Of a stretch of 64,000 nucleotides of DNA, positions 1-7,674 are shown one piece after another (positions within the stretch are counted from its first letter, which is position 1; the number at the start of each line of letters is the position of its first letter). The DNA is from Desulfonatronum thioautotrophicum. Its GTDB lineage: Bacteria > Desulfobacterota > Desulfovibrionia > Desulfovibrionales > Desulfonatronaceae. The stretch spans positions 1 through 64,000 of the forward strand of contig NZ_JYNO01000004.1 of assembly GCF_000934745.1 (NCBI RefSeq). Reading direction: 5' to 3'. The translations under genes were made by a program, and so were the position numbers. A model generated the notes under the pieces. The model was not told the origin of the DNA. It ran no database searches and saw only the letters and a program-made list of their open reading frames with translations.

Positions 1-227
1 TCATCGGCGACACTTTTCTTCCCCAACCGCGAGGGCTTAATGTCCGGCTTGGCTTTTTCACCTTTGAGAATCGCAATTTCGTCCTTCAAAGCCTGAATAA
101 TCTCAGCCTGCAAATAAACCCGCTCCTTCAAACAAGTGCAGACCTCAAGCAGAGCGAGAACCAGAGGCGATTTCTCTTCTTCACTTACTTCAAGAATATG
201 AGGCGTCTTTGGTGACGAAAAAAGCAT
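1..227 (-). CDS. IS66-type transposase, N-terminal part, cut by window edge
   Basis: Reading from the ATG at 225-227 toward the window start gives 75 open codons with no stop. The protein begins MLFSSPKTPHILEV and contains a lysine/glutamate-rich helix (ALKDEIAILKGEKAKP) followed by DIKPSRL. That arrangement (a short acidic start, a coiled helix with LKDEIxxLKG, then KPxIKPS) is what I know from the N-terminus of IS66-family TnpC transposases. The catalytic part lies outside the window, so activity cannot be judged. It borders a stretch full of broken genes, which fits a mobile-element neighbourhood. Family assignment is from memory of the motif. Confidence 0.6.
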   Translation of the reverse strand, partial: MLFSSPKTPHILEVSEEEKSPLVLALLEVCTCLKERVYLQAEIIQALKDEIAILKGEKAKPDIKPSRLGKKSVAD

Positions 228-380
228 GTAGTGACTATGGCATAGAAAAATTCCTGTGCCTAGCCCTGCTTAACAACAAAAAAATGGTGCCACGCCCGGA
301 GTTATTGAGAAGTTACCCCCTACCGGCCTAAACTGAAGGCAATGAGAGAATGTACCATTTCCCTCATTACCGCACAGGCG

Positions 381-436
381 GGGATCCAGGGCCAGAGGCA
401 ACTTCAGGGTTTGTCCGGCCTTTTTAAGCAATTGCA
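381..436. repeat. Dispersed repeat, copy 1
   Basis: A GC-rich stretch (GGGATCCAGGGCCAGAGGCA, then a segment ending in CCGGCCTTTTTAAGCAATTG) recurs inverted at about 6014-6068, and its end part recurs at 17723-17748 (CCCGGCCTTTTTGAGCAATT). All copies lie beside toxin-antitoxin modules. No coding role is visible. The remaining bases between 228 and 492 hold nothing else I can support. Confidence 0.5.
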
Positions 437-492
437 GATGTCCTCCAGATCCTCGGCCTTTCTTGCCTTTTTGTTAAATTACTGGAGTTGCA

Positions 493-636
493 ATGACAGA
501 CGGGCCTGCCTCCACACCATCCTCCGCATCCACCTCCCAATTATCCTCGCGCATTCTGCTGCTACTCACGTTTCTGGCTGCGATCCTGGCTTATGTCGTA
601 TGCTTGTATCTGCGACCCCTGAAAGCTCCGGCATAG
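493..636 (+). pseudogene. 5' fragment of the STT3 oligosaccharyltransferase gene
   Basis: ATG at 493 opens 47 codons ending in TAG. The product matches the first 47 residues of the intact STT3 protein encoded at 2945-5143 at 38 positions, including the shared start MTDGPASTPSSASTSQLS. The similarity also covers about 20 bases upstream, including the ribosome binding site (ctggag here, cgggag there). After codon 47 the similarity stops abruptly. The fragment is therefore a decayed extra copy of the gene start, diverged rather than recent, separated from the real gene by a block of toxin-antitoxin genes. Confidence 0.85.
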
Positions 637-820
637 AGCTGAGGTCAAGTGCGTATTGGCCTCATTCCTGTTTGCCAATGAAGTGGGTTCGAAATATTGG
701 GTTCACTCTCGCTTGCATGTCGGTGAGATATTCGGCCTTGGCCTGTGAATATTGTCGACAAGACCTTGATGAGTTGCCAAGACTGTTGTCTCCAAAACAG
801 GAGACGGCAAGGAGATATGT

Positions 821-1120
821 ATGGCATACCTGCGGGTCAAAGACTTGAAAAAAAACCGGGAGTTGTGGGGGCGTCTGGGAAGGGACCGGGAGCTGGTTAT
901 CACAAAGGAAGGACAGTCCAGGGCGATCATGATCAGCGTGGAGCCTGATGATCTGGAGAGTTCCCTGGTCGAGATCCGACGAGCGCTTGTTTCAGCATCA
1001 GTAGGGCGAGTTCGCAGGAGGTCCGAGACGTTGCCGCCAGCAGATGACGACATCGTCCAGGCCATTGAGGAAAGCCGACGGCGAAGCCGCCAGGTTCATT
1101 TTGCATTGCGCCGATCCTAG
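821..1120 (+). CDS. Phd/YefM-like orphan antitoxin
   Basis: A 99-residue protein starting MAYLRVKDLKKN, with a strong ribosome binding site (AAGGAG at 809-814) seven bases before ATG. The N-terminal part has the Phd/YefM pattern: a short helix, then RELVITKEGQSRAIMIS, which corresponds to the usual 'pvvitknGkpvAvLvs' strand-turn-strand, then EPDDLES. The second half (RRALVSASVGRVRRRSE) is basic and probably disordered until it would meet a toxin. No PIN, RelE or Doc toxin follows in any frame, so it is an orphan. Such proteins bind DNA and repress their own operon. Confidence 0.6.
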   Translation: MAYLRVKDLKKNRELWGRLGRDRELVITKEGQSRAIMISVEPDDLESSLVEIRRALVSASVGRVRRRSETLPPADDDIVQAIEESRRRSRQVHFALRRS

Positions 1121-1244
1121 GCGCTTTCCGCATCCAGGAAAACCGCCGAGCCAGTTGGGATCACGGGGAGGCTGGCCGTCCAGCAAACCACCTCTCTCAC
1201 ACCGAGGGGCCGATTTGGCGGACCTCTTGCTAGACCTGCTTTGC

Positions 1245-1331
1245 CGACCTATATTGAAAGCCAAGAAAGATGAAGATCAGGCTCACGAATCTGGTCATGT
1301 TCGGGCTCGGCATGACGAACTGTTCAGAGAA
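1245..1331 (+). repeat. Direct repeat, copy 1 (RARH fragment)
   Basis: This stretch and 2168-2254 are diverged copies of each other. Read in the matching frame, both encode a peptide of the form PI(L/I)KA-KDE-Q--ESG-VRARH-EL. The copies end at different downstream sequence. They look like leftovers of one small gene or element end present twice around the toxin-antitoxin block. Confidence 0.5.
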
Positions 1332-1464
1332 GGTTTTCGGGAATACGGGCACTGCACTGGACTCCCATGGACGGCATATAGTCCTGAAGTGCTGGACCAT
1401 TTGAGTTCCTAGCAGCGAAACCAGTGATTCCTGAGATAAATTAAAGACAGAATCAGGAGAGCTT

Positions 1465-1704
1465 ATGACTACAAGTATCACCGTTGAACATATCGCGGAC
1501 CAGGTAATGGCCTTGCCACCCTCTGAGAGAGGACGTCTTGTGGACTGGCTTTTCGACCAAGAGCTTGGCCATGATAGCTGGGATGAGCAAATTGCCAAGG
1601 ACTCACAACCTGGGGGGCGACTCGAAGAAATCTTGTCAAAAGTGCGTCGCGACATTGAAGCAAAACACACACGACCACTTGATGAATTCCTCGACAACGC
1701 CTGA
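1465..1704 (+). CDS. Addiction-module antitoxin of a ParE/RelE-type pair
   Basis: A 79-residue acidic protein, MTTSITVEHIADQVMALPPS, then ERGRLVDWLFDQELGHDSWD. The 'AL-PPSERGRLVDWL' segment is typical of short antitoxins that accompany ParE/RelE toxins (the 'addiction module' family). A ribosome binding site (CAGGAGAG) lies just upstream. The gene overlaps the toxin reading frame that starts at 1682 by 23 bases, the usual antitoxin-first coupled arrangement. The antitoxin itself is intact although its toxin is interrupted. Confidence 0.7.
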   Translation: MTTSITVEHIADQVMALPPSERGRLVDWLFDQELGHDSWDEQIAKDSQPGGRLEEILSKVRRDIEAKHTRPLDEFLDNA

Positions 1705-1957
1705 TTTCTGGAGCGCATATCGAGAATTGCCCTCTGCTGTCCAGCTTAGGGCGAAAAAAGTGTATCGCCTCTGATTGAGAAATCCACGCCATCCGTCCCT
1801 GCGGTTCAAGAAAACCGGCCAGCTTTGGTCGATTCGTATCGGTTCAGAATACCGTGCCCTGGCTCTCCACCAAAATGCAGTTTACTATTGGTTTTGGATC
1901 GGAAGGCATGATGCGTATGAGCAGTTGATTGCGGCTTCGTCTCACCACAAAGAATGA
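1682..1957 (+). pseudogene. ParE/RelE-type toxin with in-frame TGA
   Basis: ATG at 1682 starts a reading frame that is toxin-like on both sides of one TGA at 1772-1774: AKKVYRL, stop, LRNPRHPSLRFKKTG. The second part has the ParE/RelE core: a RxNPxHPSLRFKK turn, then WSIRIGSEYRALA and a final strand VYYWFWIGRHDAYEQL. In relatives I remember, an aromatic residue or another sense codon sits at the position of the TGA. One change such as TGG to TGA would explain it. The full frame would encode 91 residues, a normal length. The toxin is probably inactive. Confidence 0.75.
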
Positions 1958-1984
1958 TAGTGATATCACAGATTCCCCCCCCCG

Positions 1985-2160
1985 ATGATTCTGGTATTAC
2001 TTTCCGGATTCGTGGCCATTGGCGGGATGGCGGTGGGGGTGATTGTGATTGGCGGTGGGGCGGTCGGGTTGATTGCTGCGGGCGCGGGGCCGTGGGGTTG
2101 ATCGCTGTTGGCGGGTTCTCGTGCGGCGTGCTCGCCGGTGGCAAATCTCTTGCTTGCCTA
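1985..2160 (+). pseudogene. Remnant of a glycine-rich membrane protein
   Basis: ATG at 1985 follows a run of nine C. It opens MILVLLSGFVAIGG, then VIVIGGGAVGLIAAG, and ends at a TGA. Switching frame by one base near 2084 continues the same pattern (GAVGLIAVGG, then CGVLAGG). The repeating G-G-x-A-x-G-x-I-A unit is that of small hydrophobic glycine-zipper membrane proteins. The frame break indicates a damaged gene. I cannot name the family. Confidence 0.4.
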
Positions 2161-2167
2161 CCCCTGC

Positions 2168-2254
2168 CTGCCTATAATCAAGGCCATGAAAGACGAGGCT
2201 CAAAATCAGGAATCCGGCTATGTTCGGGCCAGGCATAACGAATTGTCCAAGAGG
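2168..2254 (+). repeat. Direct repeat, copy 2 (RARH fragment)
   Basis: Diverged copy of 1245-1331. Here the frame contains a possible start at 2188 and would encode a 24-residue peptide beginning MKDEAQNQESG and ending ELSKRA. I do not think it is an independent gene, because the similarity to the other copy also covers sequence before that ATG. Confidence 0.45.
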
Positions 2255-2366
2255 GCTTAGGAAAACAGATATTGGTTGGGACTTCCTCGAAAAAAGCCGC
2301 ACTTGCCGTCTGATCTGTTGGCACATTTGGACATGGTAAGGGCATTGTGAATACGCTTGCGGATCG

Positions 2367-2636
2367 ATGGACCATTTTATGGATTATGCTATTTCAAACC
2401 ATGCCAAGATCGAAATGCAGCGTCGTGGAATATCAATGGAATGTGCACATAATGTAATGACAAAACCAGATCAGATTCTGGATTCGTATGGTCAAAGAAT
2501 AATATATCAATCACGATTGTTGATGGATAGTAAAGATTGGATAGTTCGCCTTATCGTTGAAGAATGACACTCTCCACCGCTTGTTGTTATCGCCTACCGT
2601 ACAAGCAAAATTTCAAAATATTGGAGTGAACAATGA
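2367..2636 (+). pseudogene. DUF4258 toxin-like protein with in-frame TGA
   Basis: The frame begins MDHFMDYAISNHAKIEMQRR and has the DUF4258 pattern: an H-A-x-x-x-M-x-x-R-G-I helix, a P-D-Q-I-L-D-S-Y-G-Q-R turn, then VRLIVEE. A TGA at 2565-2567 stops it at 66 residues. The same frame goes on for 22 more codons with the exact end expected for the family (PPLVVIAYRTSKISKYW) and stops at 2634-2636, overlapping the next ATG as ATGA. DUF4258 proteins have a RelE-like fold and are often toxin partners. The family's last strand is lost, so the protein is probably inactive. Confidence 0.75.
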
Positions 2637-2914
2637 GGGCAACTTACGACAGTGTGAGAGATGTACTTACTATCATCCTGGCATCAACCCCTGTTGAAGA
2701 ATCTGATGAAATCAACCATGGAGTGATTGTTGATTACGACAAGGAAGGAAATATTGTTAGTCTAGAGATTCTTGATGCCAGTCAACGTGTTGAAAATCCA
2801 AATTCCATGGAATTCAATGTAAATCAATCTTCTTTTATCTCCAAAAGTCGGATTTCAGATCCTTCAACTTTCACGGCGAACCCAGTTTCCGCAATGACGC
2901 CGAGAGCTTTATAA
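2633..2914 (+). CDS. DUF2283 family protein, probable partner of the DUF4258 gene
   Basis: A 93-residue protein, MRATYDSVRDVLTIILASTP, then INHGVIVDYDKEGNIVSLEI and LDASQRV. This is the DUF2283 signature (YDxxxDxLxI, then DYDxxGxIVxxEILDAS). The family is about 60-70 residues, and here the part after residue 60 is a serine-rich tail with no family pattern, perhaps read-through into unrelated sequence. Its start overlaps the end of the full DUF4258 frame by four bases, and DUF4258/DUF2283 pairs are common neighbours and suspected toxin-antitoxin couples. The molecular role is unknown. Confidence 0.65.
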   Translation: MRATYDSVRDVLTIILASTPVEESDEINHGVIVDYDKEGNIVSLEILDASQRVENPNSMEFNVNQSSFISKSRISDPSTFTANPVSAMTPRAL

Positions 2915-2944
2915 AATCAAATCCAGTAAATTTCGGGAGCTGAA

Positions 2945-5143
2945 ATGACCGACGGTCCGGCGAGCACACCATCCTCCGCATCCACCTCCCAATTATCCCC
3001 GCGCAGCCTGCTGCTGCTCACGTTCCTGGCCGCGGTCCTGACGTTTGCCGTGTGCCTGAATCTGCGGCTTCTGGAAGCACCGGCATGGAACCATGCCTCG
3101 CTGCAGGTTCATGGCGAGCCGTTGATGGCCACCCATGATGCCTACTATTTCCTGGCCGGGGCTCAGAGCACGGGGCGGCCGCATCCGGAGCACGAGGCCT
3201 TCTTCGCGTTGACCCGCTTCTTCCAGACCGTGACCGGGTTGTCCATGAACCAATTGGGGTTCTGGGCCCCGGTATTTCTGGCCCCGCTGGTGGTCTTTCC
3301 GCTGGCATTGTTGGCCTGGCGGGAGCGGATGCCCGAGGCCGTGCTGCCCATGGGCATCCTGGCCGGAGGGACCCTGGGCTTTTTTGTCCGGACCCGGCTG
3401 GGCTATTACGATCATGACATGCTCAGCTTGTTCCTGCCGGTGCTGTTGGCCACGGGCCTGGTTATTCTGCTGGACAACTGGCTCAGGCCGGGTGGCCCGG
3501 CACGGGACTCTGATCCAGGCAAGATGCTTGCTCCTGGATTGATCCTGACGGTATGTCTGGCCCTGGGCGGGCTGGGCTTTGGCTATCTGAGCTTCTATGC
3601 CTCGGGCCGACCGGTGCTGACCGTCATGCTGGCGATGGCCGCCCTTGTCGGGATTGTGCTGGCCCGGTCAGGTGCACAACGCGGCCTGGTGTTCGCCGTG
3701 ATGGGTGTCATCTATCTGTTGGCGGTGAACTGGCTGTGGGGGCTGGGGCTGCTGGGTGTTCTCGCACTGGCTCTCGGACCGTTCTCCGCCTGGCTGCGCC
3801 TGCCCAGGGCTGTCTGGGGCCTGGCCGGGATCACCCTGCTCGGGGTGGTGGTCGGGGGGGATCTGGGCGGTTTGGTCGCGGATGTGCTGCGTCAGCTCGG
3901 GAAATACGCCGGTTTTGCTCCGGAGGGCGTCCAGGCGAGCCAGGAGCTGAACTGGCCGTCGGTGATGCAGAGTGTGCGCGAGGCCCGGCTGCTCTCCCCG
4001 TTCTTCATGGCCGAGCGTTCCGGGGTGACCTGGTGGCTGTTTGCCGTTGGCGTGGTGGGGTACGGTTATCTGTGCTGGCGCCGACCGCTGTATCTGATTT
4101 TTCTGCCTTTCCTGGCCTTGTCCCTCGGCGCGATCAAGCTGGGGGCGCGATTCACCATGTACGGCGGCGTGCCGGCCGGCCTGGGTCTGGGCCTGGGGCT
4201 GACCATGCTGCTGGACCGTCTGGGGCTGCGTCGACGGGTGGGTGCCGTGATTGTGACGATGGTGGGGCTTGTGGCCGGACTGATGCTCTGGGTCCAGGTG
4301 GAGTCGTTCCAGCCCCGGCCGATTTTCTCCACATCTTATGCCATGGCCTTACAGGAACTGCGCGAGCTGACCCCACCGGACGCACGGATCTGGACATGGT
4401 GGGACTATGGCTACGCCACCCAATTCTACGCCCAGCGGGCCAGTTTCGGCGACGGTGCCGTGAACTCAGGAGCCACGCTCTATGCCCTGGCCCTGGCCCA
4501 TTCCACGCACTCCCCACGGCAGGCCGCGCAGATGATCAAGCTGGTCACGGCCGGCCAGGTAAAACAATGGGCTGCGTCGGAACGGCCCCTTCCTGATCCG
4601 GACCAAATTCCCTGGCCTGTTTACCTGCAGTCTCCGCTGCGGGATTTTCGAAATCTTGGCCCGGATGAGGTGCATGACATAGTCGGTGCCCTGGCCATGG
4701 AGCGCGTGGCGTGGCCGGTGAAATTGCCGGACCAGTATTTTCTGGTTGCCTGGGACAATCTCGGGCTGTCCCCATGGATCACGACATTCGGGAATTGGGA
4801 TTTGCGGGAAGGCCAGGGACAAGGCGGGCGGATGCAGCGCGTGGCCGGGGAAATTAACGTGGATGTGGAAAACGGCACGCTCCAATGGGGAGAGCAGAAT
4901 GCGGTCCAACTGGACGGCATTCTGCACGTTGCCCCAGAGCCGCTGCCGGAGCGGACGTATGCGTCCCAAAGCGGCTGGTATGGGGTGTACAACGATTTTC
5001 TGGGCCAGTTCCTGCTGATGGATCACAAACTCTTCCACTCCATGCTGGTCCGCATGCTGCTGGCGGACCCGACGGAATTCGCGGAGGATTTTGAGCTGGT
5101 CCTGGATAACTATCCATGGGTTCGGGTCTACCGGGTTCGGTAG
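2945..5143 (+). CDS. STT3/PglB-type oligosaccharyltransferase
   Basis: A 732-residue membrane enzyme that would move a lipid-linked oligosaccharide onto asparagine of exported proteins. The first ~430 residues hold a dozen or so hydrophobic segments. Early acidic residues near HDAYYFLAGAQ and YYDHDM are the metal-binding loops expected in STT3/PglB. The soluble part begins near residue 470 and has the hallmark WWDYG at residues 485-489, followed by QFYAQRASFGDG. The C-terminal domain is periplasmic. The start is supported by GGGAG seven bases before the ATG. A broken copy of the gene start lies upstream at 493. Together with the WecA-like and glycosyltransferase genes this suggests protein N-glycosylation. 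Confidence 0.85.
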   Translation: MTDGPASTPSSASTSQLSPRSLLLLTFLAAVLTFAVCLNLRLLEAPAWNHASLQVHGEPLMATHDAYYFLAGAQSTGRPHPEHEAFFALTRFFQTVTGLSMNQLGFWAPVFLAPLVVFPLALLAWRERMPEAVLPMGILAGGTLGFFVRTRLGYYDHDMLSLFLPVLLATGLVILLDNWLRPGGPARDSDPGKMLAPGLILTVCLALGGLGFGYLSFYASGRPVLTVMLAMAALVGIVLARSGAQRGLVFAVMGVIYLLAVNWLWGLGLLGVLALALGPFSAWLRLPRAVWGLAGITLLGVVVGGDLGGLVADVLRQLGKYAGFAPEGVQASQELNWPSVMQSVREARLLSPFFMAERSGVTWWLFAVGVVGYGYLCWRRPLYLIFLPFLALSLGAIKLGARFTMYGGVPAGLGLGLGLTMLLDRLGLRRRVGAVIVTMVGLVAGLMLWVQVESFQPRPIFSTSYAMALQELRELTPPDARIWTWWDYGYATQFYAQRASFGDGAVNSGATLYALALAHSTHSPRQAAQMIKLVTAGQVKQWAASERPLPDPDQIPWPVYLQSPLRDFRNLGPDEVHDIVGALAMERVAWPVKLPDQYFLVAWDNLGLSPWITTFGNWDLREGQGQGGRMQRVAGEINVDVENGTLQWGEQNAVQLDGILHVAPEPLPERTYASQSGWYGVYNDFLGQFLLMDHKLFHSMLVRMLLADPTEFAEDFELVLDNYPWVRVYRVR

Positions 5144-5292
5144 CCCGATACGATGAGCAATGGTGGCCGACGGTGTCTGAAATAAGCTCAGGCAACTGGC
5201 GTAAATATGATGTTATGTTCATGATTTCACGGGAGGCCAAGTGATACACCTTGGCCATGATCCGCATGTTACCATAGCAGATTTCGATTTCT

Positions 5293-5565
5293 CTACGACG
5301 AGAATATATCCGCGTGGGTTCCGGTTCTTGCCAGCAGGAGCTCCCCCTCCTTTTGCAGATAAATGAGCAACCAGTCAGGTTCAATGTGGGCATCCCAGTA
5401 GGGCAGCCAGCTTCCTTTCAGGGGGTGGGCCTGGTAAATTTCAGGCAAAGACCTTTCATTGATCAATATTTCAAGCAAGGTCTTCAACTTGTTCATGTCT
5501 TTGCCGCGTCGTTTCATCCGCCGGATGTCTTTTTTGAACCTTGAAGAGAGAACCGGGGTCAGCAT
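5293..5565 (-). CDS. YafQ/RelE-family mRNA interferase toxin
   Basis: A 90-residue basic protein, MLTPVLSSRFKKDIRRMKRR, with LKTLLEILINERSLPE and HPLKGSWLPYWDAHIEPDW. The pattern F-K-K-D-x-[KR]-x-x-x-[KR]-R-G at the start, then L-P-x-x-Y-x-x-H-x-L-x-G and H-I-x-x-D-W-L-L-I-Y is that of YafQ. Members cut mRNA on the ribosome. The gene begins three bases after the antitoxin gene stops, so the two are one operon. No break is visible; it is the only clearly intact RelE-superfamily toxin in the first 6 kb. Confidence 0.8.
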   Translation of the reverse strand: MLTPVLSSRFKKDIRRMKRRGKDMNKLKTLLEILINERSLPEIYQAHPLKGSWLPYWDAHIEPDWLLIYLQKEGELLLARTGTHADIFSS

Positions 5566-5568
5566 GCG

Positions 5569-5994
5569 CTAGATCCCCAAGTTGAGAAAAAGTTGGTCTG
5601 CGGATGCGCAACGTTGTCCGTTGCCGGCTTCCAGTTCGGCCATGGCTTCGCGGGTTTCTTCGTTGGGCTGCATGAAATGGCTCGGGACGGTATGCAGAAG
5701 CTCCGCCAGTTTCCGGGCATGCTTGAAAGGGATGCTGCGTTTATCTCTCTCGAATTCGGAAATATGGCTCTGGGGAATACCCAGGGCGTTGGCAATTTCC
5801 GCCTGTGTGAATCCTGCCCGGAGCCGAAGACCCTTGAGCATTTTCCCCCCACGGTCTAATTCGGGCATCGGGCCTTGGGCAGAGCTGTACTGTTGGACGA
5901 CATGTCCACCCAGCTTGATGACAAGGGCAGTAACCAGTTCCAGACTGTCGGCGGGCAAGGATATCTGTGCTTGGGTCATATTCTGAGTGGACAT
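5569..5994 (-). CDS. XRE-family antitoxin with helix-turn-helix
   Basis: I place the start at the ATG at 5994 (MSTQNMTQAQISLP), which has GGGAGA eight bases upstream; a longer frame exists but lacks support. The 141-residue product has an N-terminal arm and a central helix-turn-helix: LKGLRLRAGFTQAEIANALG, then IPQSHISEFERDKRSIP. This is the Cro/C1 (XRE) fold used by antitoxins to bind their operator. It directly precedes the YafQ toxin. A perfect palindrome upstream at 6126-6146 is a candidate operator. Confidence 0.75.
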   Translation of the reverse strand: MSTQNMTQAQISLPADSLELVTALVIKLGGHVVQQYSSAQGPMPELDRGGKMLKGLRLRAGFTQAEIANALGIPQSHISEFERDKRSIPFKHARKLAELLHTVPSHFMQPNEETREAMAELEAGNGQRCASADQLFLNLGI

Positions 5995-6013
5995 GCTTGT
6001 CTCCCATGAATGG

Positions 6014-6068
6014 GCATTGCTCAAAAAGGCCGGGCAAAACCCGAATTTGCCTCTGCCCCTGGATGCCC
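6014..6068. repeat. Dispersed repeat, copy 2 (inverted)
   Basis: Inverted relative of 381-436: the complement contains GGGGCAGAGGCAAATTCGGG and CCCGGCCTTTTTGAGCAATG. It lies immediately upstream of the antitoxin start, inside what would be the leader of the YafQ/XRE operon. Confidence 0.5.
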
Positions 6069-6125
6069 TTGTCCTCGCGGGCATCCAGGTCATGCTTGCC
6101 GCAATCTTTTGAGCAGTTACCTTGG

Positions 6126-6146
6126 ATTGAGATAAAATATCTCAAT
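6126..6146. promoter_or_regulatory. Candidate operator palindrome of the YafQ/XRE module
   Basis: Perfect inverted repeat with 9-base arms ATTGAGATA and TATCTCAAT separated by AAA. It sits about 130 bases before the antitoxin start, in an AT-rich pocket suited to a promoter. XRE antitoxins usually bind such sites and repress their own operon; binding here is inferred. Confidence 0.45.
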
Positions 6147-6206
6147 TTATCGTCTTGTCAAGGAAAGTGAGTGGGAGTAGCAGAGATGTGTTCTCAGTCC
6201 TCAACT

Positions 6207-7661
6207 TCAAGCTGATCGGTCGATCATCAGTCGCTTGAGGGCCGTTGTCGCTGATCGCCGCAGGAGTTCCGCGTCGGCAAGTGCCGAGCCGGTCATGGAG
6301 AGCGTCTCCGGCTGCCTGTGCAAGACCAGGGTACCCATAATGCCCCCTTGGTCATCAGGCAGGGGGATGCGCAAAAGCATGGCGTTGTCGGTGCTGGGGA
6401 GCGTCGGAGTTGTACCGCAACGTATTGTATCATCTGCCATTTCCAGGCAGCCCGCAAAGCCAAATACCTGGAGTGCCGCACCAGTCTGTCGGTGCAGGGT
6501 TTCCAGATCCTGGGCGTTTTCCATTTTTGCCAGTACAGTGATCAGTTCCGGACTTTGGCCTGGAGCCAGGTCTTCGGCACGGCGCAGAAGCGTTTCGTTC
6601 CAGCCGGGAATGCAGCGCAGCCGCAAGGTTTCCATGTATCCCAGCCGGCCGGCGAACAGAAATGCCCCGGCTCCGATCAGGACCAGAAGCAGACCGCTGC
6701 GCTCGTCCCGGAGATTGACCAGCACAATGGCCAGGACGCACAGGGTCGCGGTCAGGCCGTAGAGCAGCAGCACGGCCTTGCGCGTGTCCAGACCCAGGCG
6801 CAGCAGGCGATGATGGATATGGTCGCTGTCCGGCTGGAAAATGCCCCGTCCCTGGGCGAAGCGGCGCGCCGCGGCCAGCAGGGTGTCCAGGAGCGGCAGG
6901 CCCATGGCCAGGACCGGGATGAGGATGGCCGCGCCCACGTGGGTCTTGACCGAGGTGATCAGCCCGAATCCGGCAATGGCGTAGCCCAGGAAATAGGTGC
7001 CGGCATCCCCAAGGAAGATCGTGGCCGGGTGAAAATTGGAACGCAGAAAGCCCAGCACCGCACCGGCCAGGGCCGCGAAAAACAGGGCCGTGAGATAATC
7101 CTCCCGCAAAAGGGCCAGCACGATCATCACCAGGGCCGCAAAGAAAACGATCCCCCCGGCCAGCCCGTCCAGGCCGTCCATCAGGTTCAGGGCGTTCATG
7201 AACAGCAGGAACCAGAACACGGTCAAAAGATACGACGTAACCGGATCAAAGAAGACAACCACGCCGAACAGGGCGAACTTGTCCAGGGCGATGCCCCCGG
7301 CAAAGGCCGCCGAGGCGGCCAGGATCTGGACCGGGAGTTTTTTCCAGGCATTCAGCCGGAAGATGTCGTCGTAGAGCCCCAGCCCCAGGGCGATCAGCGC
7401 TCCGGCCAGCAGCCCGAGCAGGGAGCGGTCCGGGACAATCAACCGGGAGACATCCGTGCCCCAAAGCCAGGCGATGGTCAGCGCGAACCCCACGGCTGCA
7501 AAGATGGCCAATCCGCCCGTCCGGGGAATGACCCCGTCATGCACCCGCCGTCCCCCGGGGCGATCCACTGCCCCCACTGCCCGCCCAAACCGTCCGGCCA
7601 GCGGAGTCAGGACCAGCCCCAGGAGCAGGGCAAGCAGAAAGGTGGCCAGGATGGTGGTCAT
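6207..7661 (-). CDS. WecA/MraY-family polyprenyl-phosphate sugar-phosphate transferase with C-terminal extension
   Basis: A 484-residue membrane enzyme that would transfer a sugar-1-phosphate from a UDP-sugar to undecaprenyl phosphate, the first step of glycan assembly. It has about ten membrane segments and the family motifs DGLDGLAGG, GFLRSNFHPATIFLGDAG and the HIHHRLLRLGL loop. After about residue 345 comes a soluble extension of ~140 residues (from GWNETLLRRAEDLAPG onward) ending near LIDRSA. It resembles a GAF-like domain to my eye and is not part of normal WecA (~360 residues). The gene follows the ATPase gene by 13 bases. An extra copy of its first 76 codons lies at 8971-9198. Confidence 0.85.
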   Translation of the reverse strand: MTTILATFLLALLLGLVLTPLAGRFGRAVGAVDRPGGRRVHDGVIPRTGGLAIFAAVGFALTIAWLWGTDVSRLIVPDRSLLGLLAGALIALGLGLYDDIFRLNAWKKLPVQILAASAAFAGGIALDKFALFGVVVFFDPVTSYLLTVFWFLLFMNALNLMDGLDGLAGGIVFFAALVMIVLALLREDYLTALFFAALAGAVLGFLRSNFHPATIFLGDAGTYFLGYAIAGFGLITSVKTHVGAAILIPVLAMGLPLLDTLLAAARRFAQGRGIFQPDSDHIHHRLLRLGLDTRKAVLLLYGLTATLCVLAIVLVNLRDERSGLLLVLIGAGAFLFAGRLGYMETLRLRCIPGWNETLLRRAEDLAPGQSPELITVLAKMENAQDLETLHRQTGAALQVFGFAGCLEMADDTIRCGTTPTLPSTDNAMLLRIPLPDDQGGIMGTLVLHRQPETLSMTGSALADAELLRRSATTALKRLMIDRSA

Positions 7662-7674
7662 TGAGGTGGCAAGG

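Noticed and set aside
342-848. A 168-codon open frame on the + strand
   Set aside because: It runs through a repeat, the STT3 5' fragment in another frame and a promoter region. There is no family pattern, and the real STT3-like frame at 493-636 explains the conserved sequence better.
1772-1774. TGA as a selenocysteine codon in the toxin genes
   Set aside because: The window shows selenium-linked genes (yqeB, yqeC), but the toxin families have no cysteine at these positions and there is no convincing stem-loop right after either TGA. A nonsense change is simpler.
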